Origin: Flavobacteriaceae bacterium PS02336
Lineage (GTDB): Bacteria; Bacteroidota; Bacteroidia; Flavobacteriales; Flavobacteriaceae
Assembly (NCBI GenBank): GCA_029960065.1
Contig: JASCOF010000011.1
Location: 62,001-126,000, forward strand
Length of the DNA stretch: 64,000 bases
Reading direction: 5' to 3'
The position numbers were made by a program, and so were the translations under genes. The notes under the pieces were generated by a model. The model was not told where the DNA came from, made no database searches, and saw only the letters and a list, made by a program, of their open reading frames with translations. Below are positions 1 to 7,735 of the stretch, piece after piece; within the stretch, counting starts at the first letter, position 1; each line of letters opens with the position of its first letter.

Positions 1-548
1 AAAGCATAGGTAACACCAATTAAGATCACATTCTGGCCGGCTTCGTCCAATTCGGTTAACTTTTTAATTAAGTCATCATGATTGTGTAAATAGAATCCGC
101 TTTCAGGCTGATTGGAAAGCTGTATTAGATCTTCTACCATATAAATTAACGAAGAGCCTTCACGTTCTAAATAAGACGGTAAAAGGGCTAAAACGACATA
201 ATCTTCGATATTGCCGTAAAATTGAGAAAATCCTTTGCGGTAACTTTCCTCATATAGGGAAACATCGGTCACTAAATGTCGGCTTGTAATCATTCCTGTA
301 GTTCCGCTGCTGGTAAAAGTAACCTGCGCAGGATCTGTATTAGAAACTACTTCATGACTTTTAAAAAATTGTATGGGTAAAAAAGGAATTTGTTTTAGAG
401 ATTTTACCTGTTGTGGATTGACCTTTAAAAAATCACAAAAATCGCGATAAACTTTGTTGTTTTCGTGCTGTAAACGAAACACCTTTAAAGCTATCTTTTC
501 AAATTGTTTCTGACTCGAAATGGTAAATATATCGCTGGCTGTGATCAA
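1..548 (-). CDS. LuxE-like acyl-protein synthetase/acyl ligase (partial, C-terminus outside window)
   Basis: About 182 N-terminal residues are visible and the frame runs open off the left edge. The translation contains FTSSGTTG, the nucleotide-binding loop of adenylating enzymes, followed by LPSYLEREGSSLIYMV, a stretch typical of the LuxE/acyl-protein-synthetase family that activates fatty acids. I chose a TTG start at 546-548. No ATG lies upstream in frame before a stop, the first residues (ITASDIFTIS) look like the family N-terminus, and a -7 element lies about 14 bases upstream. The resulting mRNA leader would be very short. The acyl substrate cannot be read from the fragment, and PaaK-like CoA ligase activity is the main alternative. 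Confidence 0.72.
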   Translation of the reverse strand, partial: MITASDIFTISSQKQFEKIALKVFRLQHENNKVYRDFCDFLKVNPQQVKSLKQIPFLPIQFFKSHEVVSNTDPAQVTFTSSGTTGMITSRHLVTDVSLYEESYRKGFSQFYGNIEDYVVLALLPSYLEREGSSLIYMVEDLIQLSNQPESGFYLHNHDDLIKKLTELDEAGQNVILIGVTYA

Positions 549-561
549 AACTTTTTTTTTG

Positions 562-569
562 CAAAGATA
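562..569 (-). promoter_or_regulatory. Bacteroidota -7 promoter element (TATCTTTG)
   Basis: On the minus strand this reads TATCTTTG, an exact match to TAnnTTTG. It lies 13 bases before the proposed TTG start of the LuxE-like gene, so the transcript would have almost no leader. Confidence 0.6.
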
Positions 570-580
570 CTTTTTTTTAG

Positions 581-667
581 TTTTCAGTCTCGGTTTTCAG
601 TCTCGGTTTTCAGTCTCAGTTTTCGGCAAAGTATGTAAACTGAAAACTGCCACTGCGACTGAAAACT
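581..667. repeat. Short tandem and inverted intergenic repeat (TTTTCAGTCTCGG family)
   Basis: A 13-base unit TTTTCAGTCTCGG occurs three times in tandem from 581, the third copy with one change. It is followed at about 640-667 by the inverted form ACTGAAAACTGC...GCGACTGAAAAC. The same inverted form recurs at 22331-22366, and a fragment lies after fbp near 21645. The repeat units abut without unique spacers, so this is not a CRISPR array. It looks like a dispersed intergenic repeat. Confidence 0.7.
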
Positions 668-692
668 AAAAAAAGCTCCAACGGAGCTTTTA
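668..692 (-). terminator. Rho-independent terminator hairpin
   Basis: AAAAGCTCC (671-679) and GGAGCTTTT (683-691) form a 9-bp stem with a 3-base loop and flanking A/T runs. The hairpin overlaps the stop codon of the T9SS mini-protein gene. It could act in both directions but mainly ends the minus-strand transcript. Confidence 0.65.
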
Positions 693-1028
693 TCTTATAA
701 TGAGTTTTCGTGTTGTTGATGCATTTTGTTCACTTATTTTTATAATGTAAACTCCTGGCGGTAATTCAGAAACATTTAATTCTTTTGATACCAAATGAGC
801 TTGCAGTACTTTTTTACCTAAAATATCAAATACAATAATTTCCTTTTCTAAATCGTTTTTAGATGATATATACACTCTTCCATTTGTTACTGGATTAGGG
901 TACAAACTAAGACCCTCAATAGAAGTAGATTCCTGAGGTTTTGGTAATTGCCTGCTGTCTTGCGCTGAGACGCTTACAGTAAAGAAAAATGCCAATAAGA
1001 AAGTAATATAAAAGTAGTTTTTTGCCAT
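690..1028 (-). CDS. Mini T9SS substrate: signal peptide plus type A C-terminal sorting domain
   Basis: The product is 112 residues. After the start MAKNYFYITF comes a signal peptide ending at VSAQ (about residue 23), then only about 12 residues of linker. The rest is a type A T9SS C-terminal domain: LYPNPVTNGRVYIS, IIVFDILGKKVL, LPPGVYIIKI and a basic end RKLIIR. Such domains target cargo to the type IX secretion system and are normally cleaved or anchored at the surface. Here there is essentially no cargo. I moved the start 10 codons inside the longest frame because the earlier residues are not signal-peptide-like and a TATATTTA -7-like element lies just upstream. A carrier, decoy or eroded gene are all possible. 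Confidence 0.8.
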   Translation of the reverse strand: MAKNYFYITFLLAFFFTVSVSAQDSRQLPKPQESTSIEGLSLYPNPVTNGRVYISSKNDLEKEIIVFDILGKKVLQAHLVSKELNVSELPPGVYIIKISEQNASTTRKLIIR

Positions 1029-1183
1029 CGCGTGTATTTGGATATCGTAAATATACAAAAAAAATTACAAAAAGTGCGCCAAAAAAAAATATCCTGAAAT
1101 TTAAGATGTTTTTAACAATGTGTGCCCTAATACGTTAGCAGAGTATTCATTTAAGAGATAGATAGCAACAATAGATACCAGCA

Positions 1184-1217
1184 AAAAAAAAACACCCTAA
1201 TAAAATTAGAGTGTTTT
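1184..1217 (-). terminator. Terminator of the beta-helix lipoprotein gene
   Basis: AAAACACCCTAAT and ATTAGAGTGTTTT pair with one mismatch around a 3-base loop and run into A/T tracts. It lies 24 bases beyond the stop codon of the minus-strand lipoprotein gene. Confidence 0.7.
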
Positions 1218-1240
1218 TAAATATTTTGTGTCTTACGAGA

Positions 1241-2431
1241 TTATAGACCTTTTGTCCATCCAGCAGTCCAAGTAGGAACTCCTGATCCGTTTCCTGCTCC
1301 AGTTGCAGTTGCAGATTCTGTGTAAACTTTAAGAAAATCATTGTTAACTACTGATGCAGTAGTTGTTGATTTAGATTTAAGAGTTACATCTTCGAATTTT
1401 ACGTTAGTAGCTAACAAGTCAGTTCCAGCGTATCCGATACTTTCGTCGTGTTGAACATCAAATCCAGTTTTCCAACCTTTTAATACAACGTTATCAAATT
1501 TACCTTTAGTACCAACTCTTAATTTGAAAGCTTGAGATTCTGCACTTGTATCATTAACACCAGCTCCAATTAGAGTAAGGTTTTTGATAGTAGGGAAAGA
1601 AATTGGAGTAGCTAAGTGGTTGTTAGAGTTGTTATCAGCTTCGATACCTCTGTTACCAGCGTTAGTTCTGATTCCGTAGAAGTTTTCACCTGTTCCATTC
1701 CATCCTTCAGTCCAGTCAAATAAATCGTCACCTACGTTTGCAGCATCTTTGTTAGAAACTACTAAGTGAGTTGCGTTTACAGTTCCACCAAACCATTCGA
1801 ATCCGTCATCAGAGCTTTCGTAAACTTGAACGTAATCAATAACAGTTCCGTTTCCAACTCCGAATAAAGATAATCCGTTGAATTCTTTTTCAGTACTGTA
1901 AGAGTAACCTGGGTATTCAATTCTTAAATATTTGATTGATCCAGAGTTGTCAGCAGCTTCAGTTCCACCGTAAGTTAAATCAGAAACTTCAGCAGAAGCA
2001 GTTGCTCCTTTGTTGATTGGTGCTTTTCCGCAAAGTACTAATCCACCCCAAGCAGCAGGTTTTTTAGTTTCAGAAGTCATGATAACTGGATTAGATGCAG
2101 TTCCTTGAACATCGATTTTTCCTCCTTGAGCAACAGCAATATATCTTACAGCTTCAAATTGATTAGCTCCTAATGCAGTAGCTTCAATAATAACTCCAGG
2201 TTTGATTGTAAGTTTTGCAGTGCTTTTAACTACTAATTTTCCCGTAAGTTTGTAAGTTCCAGATTCTAATATAACCTCTCCACTGTTGATTTCTCCTTGT
2301 AAATTATCTCTAACTACTACGAAATCTGATTTTGGCTCGTCGTTTTTGTTGTCATCGCTTGAGCAAGACGTTGTTAGTGTTACTAGCGATAAAGCTGCTA
2401 AGCCGAAAATTGTTGAAATTGTCTTTTTCAT
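1241..2431 (-). CDS. Surface lipoprotein with predicted parallel beta-helix, partner of the adjacent TonB-dependent receptor
   Basis: The 396-residue product has a lipoprotein signal with lipobox Cys23 followed by SSDDN, which resembles the acidic export signal that sends Bacteroidota lipoproteins to the cell surface. The mature part has repeating short beta-rich turns (SGTYKLTGKLVVKSTAKLTIKPGVIIEA; KYLRIEY; NGLSLFGVGNGTVIDYVQVYESSDDGFEWFGG), typical of right-handed parallel beta-helices. The gene lies 138 bp downstream of the TonB-dependent receptor, with its own Pho-box promoter in between. By analogy with receptor/lipoprotein pairs it may capture a phosphate-containing ligand. That is inference, as no catalytic motif is visible. 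It could also be a carbohydrate-binding or structural surface protein. Confidence 0.75.
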   Translation of the reverse strand: MKKTISTIFGLAALSLVTLTTSCSSDDNKNDEPKSDFVVVRDNLQGEINSGEVILESGTYKLTGKLVVKSTAKLTIKPGVIIEATALGANQFEAVRYIAVAQGGKIDVQGTASNPVIMTSETKKPAAWGGLVLCGKAPINKGATASAEVSDLTYGGTEAADNSGSIKYLRIEYPGYSYSTEKEFNGLSLFGVGNGTVIDYVQVYESSDDGFEWFGGTVNATHLVVSNKDAANVGDDLFDWTEGWNGTGENFYGIRTNAGNRGIEADNNSNNHLATPISFPTIKNLTLIGAGVNDTSAESQAFKLRVGTKGKFDNVVLKGWKTGFDVQHDESIGYAGTDLLATNVKFEDVTLKSKSTTTASVVNNDFLKVYTESATATGAGNGSGVPTWTAGWTKGL

Positions 2432-2459
2432 TACTTTTTTTAATTAGTTTGTGTTTATG

Positions 2460-2548
2460 CAAAGATTAGAACTTAAGCTTTAATCAACGTTAAGCCGTTG
2501 TCATCTATTTGTTATGTGTTTTTTACTGAAATGTTAAGTAATTGATAA
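2460..2548 (-). promoter_or_regulatory. Pho-box array and promoter of the lipoprotein gene
   Basis: Reading the minus strand, six units spaced exactly 11 bp are TTATCA (2548-2543), TTAACA (2537-2532), GTAAAA (2526-2521), ATAACA (2515-2510), ATGACA (2504-2499) and TTAACG (2493-2488). Exactly 20 bases separate the last unit from the -7-like element AATCTTTG (2467-2460). PhoB/PhoP-family regulators bind direct repeats with an 11-bp period, and the Bacillus PhoP unit is TTAACA-like. The same arrangement precedes the receptor and porin genes. Confidence 0.72.
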
Positions 2549-2569
2549 CTCAGTATTTGTTTTATGTTA

Positions 2570-5317
2570 TTAGAATTGGTAATTCATTCCTAATCCAAAT
2601 GTTAACCCTTTTTTGTAATTGAATACTAAAACGTCTCCACCTGCATTTTCCTGAACTCTTTTAAATTCTGGGTTCAATAAGTTTCTTGCTCCAAAGTCAA
2701 TTCCTAAGCTTTTGTTTAATTTAGTTTTGAAAATAAGATCTAAAGATCCCATCGCTTTATCAACTAGATTTCCTTTTCCTTCGTTTCCGATAGCATAAAG
2801 TTTATCAGAATAATGGTTGTAAGCTAAAGTTGCCATAATTCCAGAATCGTTTCTAAAGTTTTTAGTGTATGATAAATCGGCATTCAAAATCAAATCAGAA
2901 GCTCCTGTAAAACCAGAACTGCTATCTGTAGTATTGATGTTTAATCTTCCATCTGTTTCTTCTCTTACTTTATCTGCATCAATATCTTGGTGCGTTTTCA
3001 TTAAAGAAGCATTAAATCCAAAAGATAATTTGTTAGTGTATTCTCCTTCGAAATCAAAAATATTTTTTCTTGCTTCCAATTCAACTCCATAAGCATAACC
3101 AGTATCTCCAATATTCACAAACGAAATATCATTTGTAGAAGAAGCAATAATGATTTGGTTAATTGGGTCTAAAATATATTTTCCAAAAGCAGTTACAGAG
3201 AATAACTCATCGCTTTTTGGGAACATCTCCCATTTTAAATCAAGGTTGTAATTTTGTGAAGGATATAAACTTGGATTACCAATTACAGATTCCATTACAT
3301 CTTCATAAACAAATAAAGCACGTTCTTTAAATTGTGGCAGCGTATAAGTTTTACTAGCAGCTAAACGAAGATTTTGTTTTTCGTTCAATTCATACTTTAG
3401 GATAGCACTTGGTAAAAATTCATTTCTGTCAAACGTGTTTGTTCCTCCGCCAGCATCAAGCTGTGTTCTCCAGTTTACTGTTTGAGATATTTTTTCGTAT
3501 CTAAGTCCGATAACTGAGCTGAATTTATCAGTGAATTTATATTCGAAATTACCAAAACCAGCATGTATATCTTGTTGACCATCATAAGTTTGAGGAGTCA
3601 TTCCTGCAAAAGAAGCTATTGAGAATAAACCGCTGTTATAGTTTGGCTGATTGAAGAATGCATCTAAATTATTAGGATCTACATTTGTGTTTTGACCCGC
3701 TTGGCTGATGTTGAAGTTAAACTGAATAGCTTCAAAATCACGTTTTTTAAATCTTCCGTTGTAACCTACGGTTATTTTTCCTTTAGACTCACCATCTTGA
3801 TCTTGCAATTTGTAAGATAAAGCTAGATTAGCAGCTGCCTCATCTTCAGTAAGATTTTGGAAATATCTTTGGTTATCAGTAGTCGTTCTTTGAGCAAGCG
3901 TATAAACGTCTGTCTTTGGGTTATGGAACATTTTGTTTTGAGTTCTGTCTGGCATATCACCTTTTACAGTATTGTATGAAAGCCCCCAATCCAAATCAAT
4001 TTTATCCGTCAATTTATCACTTCCTAAAAGCTGATTGATGAAAACTGTGTTTTGCGTAATTGTACCTCTCTGAACAAGCAGATCAGCATTTTCATTATCA
4101 AAATCACGATCACTTCCATAATAAGTATCTCTAGTTTGTTCAGATGTGTTAACAAACAAAAAGTTATATCCAATTTTATGGTTTTTGTTCAAACGATAGT
4201 TAGCATTGAACATTCCAGTAGTGTTGGTGTTATAAGTGAATTTTTCTTGGTTAAAAGTTTTTAATGAAGCACCTTGAGCATTTACACTTTGAGTTAATCC
4301 TTCTCTAAATTCGTAACCATTTGCAAAACCTGCAGTAGCAAAAAGGCTTAATTTTCCTTCTTCTCCGATATTGAAAGTTTTACCTGCTTTTAGGTTAAAG
4401 TTTCCTCCAAATGGAGATTCTTTTTTAGGATTTAAGCTGTTTTCAAAATTATATCCAGTTAATGGATTATTTGGAACTCCGTAAGAAACAAAGCCTGTTT
4501 TGTTTGGTCCTTGCTGCAACAAAAAGCTGCTAGAGTTTGATACTGCATTAGTGTTCACTTTAGAGCCTAATGAGATTTCAAACATACCTTTTCCTCGGTA
4601 ATCTTTAGAAACGATGTCTACATTTCCTCCAGCAAAATCGCCATACATTTTTGCACCATACGATTTGTCAATTGAAATATATTCTACAATGTCAGTTGAA
4701 AAAAGATCAAGAGCAATGTTCTTTCTCTGAGGATCATTTGATGGAATTGGCAGTCCGTTCATCGAAGTAGAGTTATAACGGTCACCCAATCCTCTTACAT
4801 AAACGTTGTTGCTTCCTTCTTGTTTAGAAACTCCTGAAGTTTTTGCTACCGCAGCAGCTACATCGCCCACACCTTTTCTAGAAAGCTCCTGCGCACCAAT
4901 TGTTTGTTTGATGTCAACAGCATTTTTTTGTTCAAGAAGAAGAGCCGTTTCTTTTTGTTTGCTTACAGCTGTCGCTTGAACGACAACATCTTTAAGTGTA
5001 TAACTTCCAGAAGAAAGAGCTTGATTAGCCACTACAGTTTCGTTTGCTTTTACAGCAACTGGAGCTTCTACAGATTCATATCCTAAGAAACTAAAAATAA
5101 GAGTATAATTTCCAGGATTTACGCTTAAGGAATATTTTCCATCTACGTCGGTGTTTACGCTAATATTTGTACCTTTAACTAAAACATTAGCAAATGGTAA
5201 CGGATCATTGTTCATGTCTTTGTCAGTTAGAACTCCAGAAATCGTACCTTTGTTTTGCGCGATCGAAATCGTACAGATAAATAATGCAATAAATAGAAAT
5301 CTTAAATTGAATTTCAT
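2570..5317 (-). CDS. TonB-dependent outer-membrane receptor with carboxypeptidase-like N-terminal domain
   Basis: The product is 915 residues. A signal peptide (about 1-20, ending SIAQ) is followed by a carboxypeptidase regulatory-like domain (about 24-105; TISGVLTDKDMNNDPLPFANVLVKGTN), a TonB plug (about 125-240; KTSGVSKQEGSNNVYVRGLGDRYNSTSMNGLPIP, then GDFAGGNVDIVSK) and a long beta-barrel ending in GMNYQF with a terminal Phe. It lacks the usual SusC features and its partner is not SusD-like. It is divergently transcribed from the PhoB-like regulator and its promoter carries an 11-bp-periodic Pho-box array. I infer uptake of phosphate or an organic phosphorus compound. The family assignment is secure, but the ligand rests only on neighbours and promoter. 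Confidence 0.9.
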   Translation of the reverse strand: MKFNLRFLFIALFICTISIAQNKGTISGVLTDKDMNNDPLPFANVLVKGTNISVNTDVDGKYSLSVNPGNYTLIFSFLGYESVEAPVAVKANETVVANQALSSGSYTLKDVVVQATAVSKQKETALLLEQKNAVDIKQTIGAQELSRKGVGDVAAAVAKTSGVSKQEGSNNVYVRGLGDRYNSTSMNGLPIPSNDPQRKNIALDLFSTDIVEYISIDKSYGAKMYGDFAGGNVDIVSKDYRGKGMFEISLGSKVNTNAVSNSSSFLLQQGPNKTGFVSYGVPNNPLTGYNFENSLNPKKESPFGGNFNLKAGKTFNIGEEGKLSLFATAGFANGYEFREGLTQSVNAQGASLKTFNQEKFTYNTNTTGMFNANYRLNKNHKIGYNFLFVNTSEQTRDTYYGSDRDFDNENADLLVQRGTITQNTVFINQLLGSDKLTDKIDLDWGLSYNTVKGDMPDRTQNKMFHNPKTDVYTLAQRTTTDNQRYFQNLTEDEAAANLALSYKLQDQDGESKGKITVGYNGRFKKRDFEAIQFNFNISQAGQNTNVDPNNLDAFFNQPNYNSGLFSIASFAGMTPQTYDGQQDIHAGFGNFEYKFTDKFSSVIGLRYEKISQTVNWRTQLDAGGGTNTFDRNEFLPSAILKYELNEKQNLRLAASKTYTLPQFKERALFVYEDVMESVIGNPSLYPSQNYNLDLKWEMFPKSDELFSVTAFGKYILDPINQIIIASSTNDISFVNIGDTGYAYGVELEARKNIFDFEGEYTNKLSFGFNASLMKTHQDIDADKVREETDGRLNINTTDSSSGFTGASDLILNADLSYTKNFRNDSGIMATLAYNHYSDKLYAIGNEGKGNLVDKAMGSLDLIFKTKLNKSLGIDFGARNLLNPEFKRVQENAGGDVLVFNYKKGLTFGLGMNYQF

Positions 5318-5347
5318 TGTTCAGTGTTGTGTTAATTTATTTTGGTG

Positions 5348-5425
5348 CAAAGAAAGAACCGCACCGTGAAGTCGATGTTACCAACTTGTTATGTTTTTGT
5401 GTGCTAAAGATTATCAAATTGTTAC
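5348..5425 (-). promoter_or_regulatory. Pho-box array and promoter of the TonB-dependent receptor
   Basis: On the minus strand, units in 11-bp register are GTAACA (5425-5420), ATAATC (5414-5409), CACACA (5403-5398), ATAACA (5392-5387) and GTAACA (5381-5376). Three are strong matches and two are weak. The last unit is followed after 20 bases by TTTCTTTG (5355-5348), a -7-like element, the same spacing as at the lipoprotein promoter. Confidence 0.7.
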
Positions 5426-5551
5426 GAGATTAAATTACCGTTAACACCAATTTTTAAAGGTTCTTTTGTTAGTATATTTACCCCGTGAAATAAAAAACAT
5501 CGGATAAATAATTAAAAAGATTTGATGTAAAAATCTCAATTTTTGCTATTT

Positions 5552-6235
5552 ATGAAAAAAACACAAACTAAGATTTTATTAGTTGACGACGAACCAGATA
5601 TCTTAGAAATCGTTGGCTATAACCTTGCTCAGGAAGGCTACCAAATTGTTACTGCTTCTAATGGAAAAGATGCTATAGCTAAAGCTCAGAAAGAATTGCC
5701 AGAATTAATCATTATGGACGTGATGATGGCAGAAATGGATGGAATGGAAGCTTGTGAGCATATCAGAAAAATTCCTGAACTAAATAATGTTATCATAACA
5801 TTCCTTACGGCAAGAAGTGAAGATTATTCTCAAGTAGCTGGTTTTGACGCTGGTGCTGATGACTATATTACAAAACCTATTAAACCAAAATTATTGGTCT
5901 CTAAAGTAAAGGCTTTGTTAAGAAGGTTAAAAGAACAAGAAGTTGTTACTGATACATTAAATGTAGGCGGAATCGAGATTAACCGTGAAGAATACAAAAT
6001 CATAAAAGGCAATGTGGAAATTGCTTTACCAAGAAAAGAATTCGAATTATTTTATTTGTTAGCGTCTAAACCAGGAAAAGTTTTTAAAAGAGACGAAATC
6101 TTGGATAAAGTTTGGGGTAACGAAGTTGTAGTGGGCGGAAGAACAATCGATGTTCACATCAGAAAACTACGTGAAAAAATAGGAGAAGACCTTTTTAAAA
6201 CAATAAAAGGAGTTGGTTATAAATTTGAAGTTTAG
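5552..6235 (+). CDS. phoB: PhoB-like response regulator (OmpR/PhoB family)
   Basis: The 227-residue protein has a receiver domain (1-120) with the acidic pair D12/D13, phosphoacceptor D56 (LIIMDVMM), T86 and K108. A winged-helix DNA-binding domain (about 130-225) follows, containing LPRKEFELFYLLASKPGKVFKRDEILDKVWG and the end VGGRTIDVHIRKLREKIG...GVGYKFEV. I use ATG 5552 rather than the in-frame TTG at 5543. A -7-like TATATTTA (5473-5480) lies upstream. It is divergent from the receptor gene and followed by the PhoR-like kinase. The symbol is chosen on domain type, on the partner kinase and on 11-bp direct repeats at three neighbouring promoters. A non-phosphate signal cannot be excluded. Confidence 0.85.
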   Translation: MKKTQTKILLVDDEPDILEIVGYNLAQEGYQIVTASNGKDAIAKAQKELPELIIMDVMMAEMDGMEACEHIRKIPELNNVIITFLTARSEDYSQVAGFDAGADDYITKPIKPKLLVSKVKALLRRLKEQEVVTDTLNVGGIEINREEYKIIKGNVEIALPRKEFELFYLLASKPGKVFKRDEILDKVWGNEVVVGGRTIDVHIRKLREKIGEDLFKTIKGVGYKFEV

Positions 6236-6239
6236 ATTT

Positions 6240-6276
6240 TAAGATGCTAAGGTTCTAAGATACTAAGTTGTTAAGT
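6240..6276. repeat. Dispersed CTAAG-type short-period intergenic repeat
   Basis: ATGCTAAGGTTCTAAGATACTAAG right after the phoB stop has a 9-11 base internal period. Close relatives lie at 10617-10672, 34076-34116 and 36903-36946, all between genes and in either orientation. Confidence 0.6.
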
Positions 6277-6340
6277 GATTTTAGAATTTTGGTAAAGATT
6301 TAAGCCTTTTCAAATTCTTTTAAAAATATTCAATACATTT

Positions 6341-6394
6341 AAACCATATAAGAATTGAAGCTGTAAAATCTTCATTTTCTTATATGGTTTTTGA
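6341..6394 (+). terminator. Hairpin terminator between phoB and phoR
   Basis: AAACCATATAAGAA (6341-6354) pairs perfectly with TTCTTATATGGTTT (6377-6390). An inner GAAG/CTTC stem lies inside and TTTTTG follows. It may separate or down-tune phoR expression relative to phoB. Confidence 0.65.
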
Positions 6395-6486
6395 GTTATT
6401 CCTTTTTTGTTTTTTGATTTATTCAAAAGAAAATAACGTAAAAGCAAAACTTAATTTTCTTAATTTCTTAATGGTTCAATTTTTCA

Positions 6487-7569
6487 ATGAAGATTAATTT
6501 TAAAAAAACATACAAATTTGCCATAAAATCGGCATTATATATCAGCCTGTTTGCGACTGCTTTCGTATTGATGCTGTTATCTTTATTTTATAAAAATCAA
6601 TTACAGCATCAGGTTGCATTTGGAATAATTTTCATTATTGTCATCTATATATTCTCTTTTCTGGTTTTACAATATCGTGTAGAGCGTTTTATTTATAGAA
6701 GAGTTAAGAAAATTTACGATGAGGTTTCTTTGTTAGAGTCTACAACTTTGATCAACCAGCCGATTAATACTGACATGGAAACGCTTTCGCGCGAAGTGAA
6801 AAAGTTTGCAACCGATAAAAAACTCGAGATCGAAATGCTCGAAATTCGTGAACAATATAGAAGGGAGTTTTTAGGAAATGTTTCGCACGAATTAAAAACA
6901 CCATTATTTACCGTTCAAGGTTATGTTTCGACTTTACTTGACGGAGCAATGGATGATAAAAATATCAGAAAAAAATATTTAAAACGCGCCGAAAAAGGAG
7001 TAGAGCGTCTTATATATATTGTCGAAGATTTAGATATGATTACCAAATTAGAATCTGGTGATTTGAATTTGAATATGACTGATTTTGATATTGTTGAATT
7101 AATCCAGAATGTTTTTGATTTATTGGAAATGAAAGCCGATAAAAAGAAAATCAAATTAGCCTTTGAAAGCAAGAATGTACAATCTGTAATTATTCGAGGA
7201 GACAAAGACAGAATTCAGCAGGTTCTAGAGAATCTTATTGTCAATTCTATTAAATATGGAAAAGAAGGTGGTTTAACAGAAGTTGGTGTTGTAAACTTAA
7301 CGAAGAAAAAAGTTTTAATTCGTATCAGTGATAACGGAGAAGGTGTTGAAAAACAAAATATTCCAAGACTATTTGAACGTTTTTACCGAGTGGATAAAAG
7401 CGGAACGCGTTCTGAAGGAGGTTCTGGATTAGGTTTAGCAATTGTAAAACATATTATTGAAGCGCATAAAGAGAAAGTTTATGTAGAAAGTGAGTTCGGA
7501 ATTGGTTCAGAATTCTCCTTTACACTCGAAAAAGCATTTAAAAACCCAAAAGCTGAGGTTAAAAAATAG
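6487..7569 (+). CDS. phoR: PhoR-like sensor histidine kinase
   Basis: The product is 360 residues. Two membrane segments (about 13-35 and 43-62) are joined by a loop of only about eight residues, so there is no extracytoplasmic sensor domain. The kinase core has the H box REFLGNVSHELKTP with His134, an N box (NLIVNSIKYG), a G1 box (DNGEGV), an F box (FERFYRVDK) and a G2 box (GGSGLGLAIVKHI). It would phosphorylate the response regulator encoded 251 bp upstream. As with other PhoR proteins lacking an outer sensor, phosphate status would probably be sensed through the membrane or cytoplasmic partners. That is knowledge of the family and not visible here. No pst or phoU gene is in the window. Confidence 0.85.
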   Translation: MKINFKKTYKFAIKSALYISLFATAFVLMLLSLFYKNQLQHQVAFGIIFIIVIYIFSFLVLQYRVERFIYRRVKKIYDEVSLLESTTLINQPINTDMETLSREVKKFATDKKLEIEMLEIREQYRREFLGNVSHELKTPLFTVQGYVSTLLDGAMDDKNIRKKYLKRAEKGVERLIYIVEDLDMITKLESGDLNLNMTDFDIVELIQNVFDLLEMKADKKKIKLAFESKNVQSVIIRGDKDRIQQVLENLIVNSIKYGKEGGLTEVGVVNLTKKKVLIRISDNGEGVEKQNIPRLFERFYRVDKSGTRSEGGSGLGLAIVKHIIEAHKEKVYVESEFGIGSEFSFTLEKAFKNPKAEVKK

Positions 7570-7638
7570 TAACGAAGTTTTCGCTGGAAGCCCTAAAACA
7601 AAGGGTTTTAACAATAAATAAACATAGCGATTTAGTCG

Positions 7639-7705
7639 GTAACATTAAATTTTTATTATAGTAACATCTGGTTAATGATTTCTTAACATAGGTAATCCAT
7701 CTTTG
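7639..7705 (+). promoter_or_regulatory. Pho-box array and promoter of the porin gene
   Basis: In 11-bp register: GTAACA (7639-7644), TTTTTA (7650-7655, weak), GTAACA (7661-7666), TTAATG (7672-7677) and TTAACA (7683-7688). Nine bases separate the last unit from CATCTTTG (7698-7705), a -7-like element. This is 11 bases less than at the receptor and lipoprotein promoters, so the register relative to the -7 element is the same with one more unit downstream. Confidence 0.72.
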
Positions 7706-7735
7706 CATCCTGAAATTAAGGGAATTACAGAACTA

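Noticed and set aside
581..626. Tandem TTTTCAGTCTCGG units as a CRISPR array
   Set aside because: The units abut directly with no unique spacers, and no cas genes are present.
5441..5480. A Pho box for the phoB promoter itself (TTAACA at 5441)
   Set aside because: The unit lies 26 bases from the TATATTTA element, out of register with the 9/20-base phasing seen at the other three promoters, and only one good unit is present on that strand.
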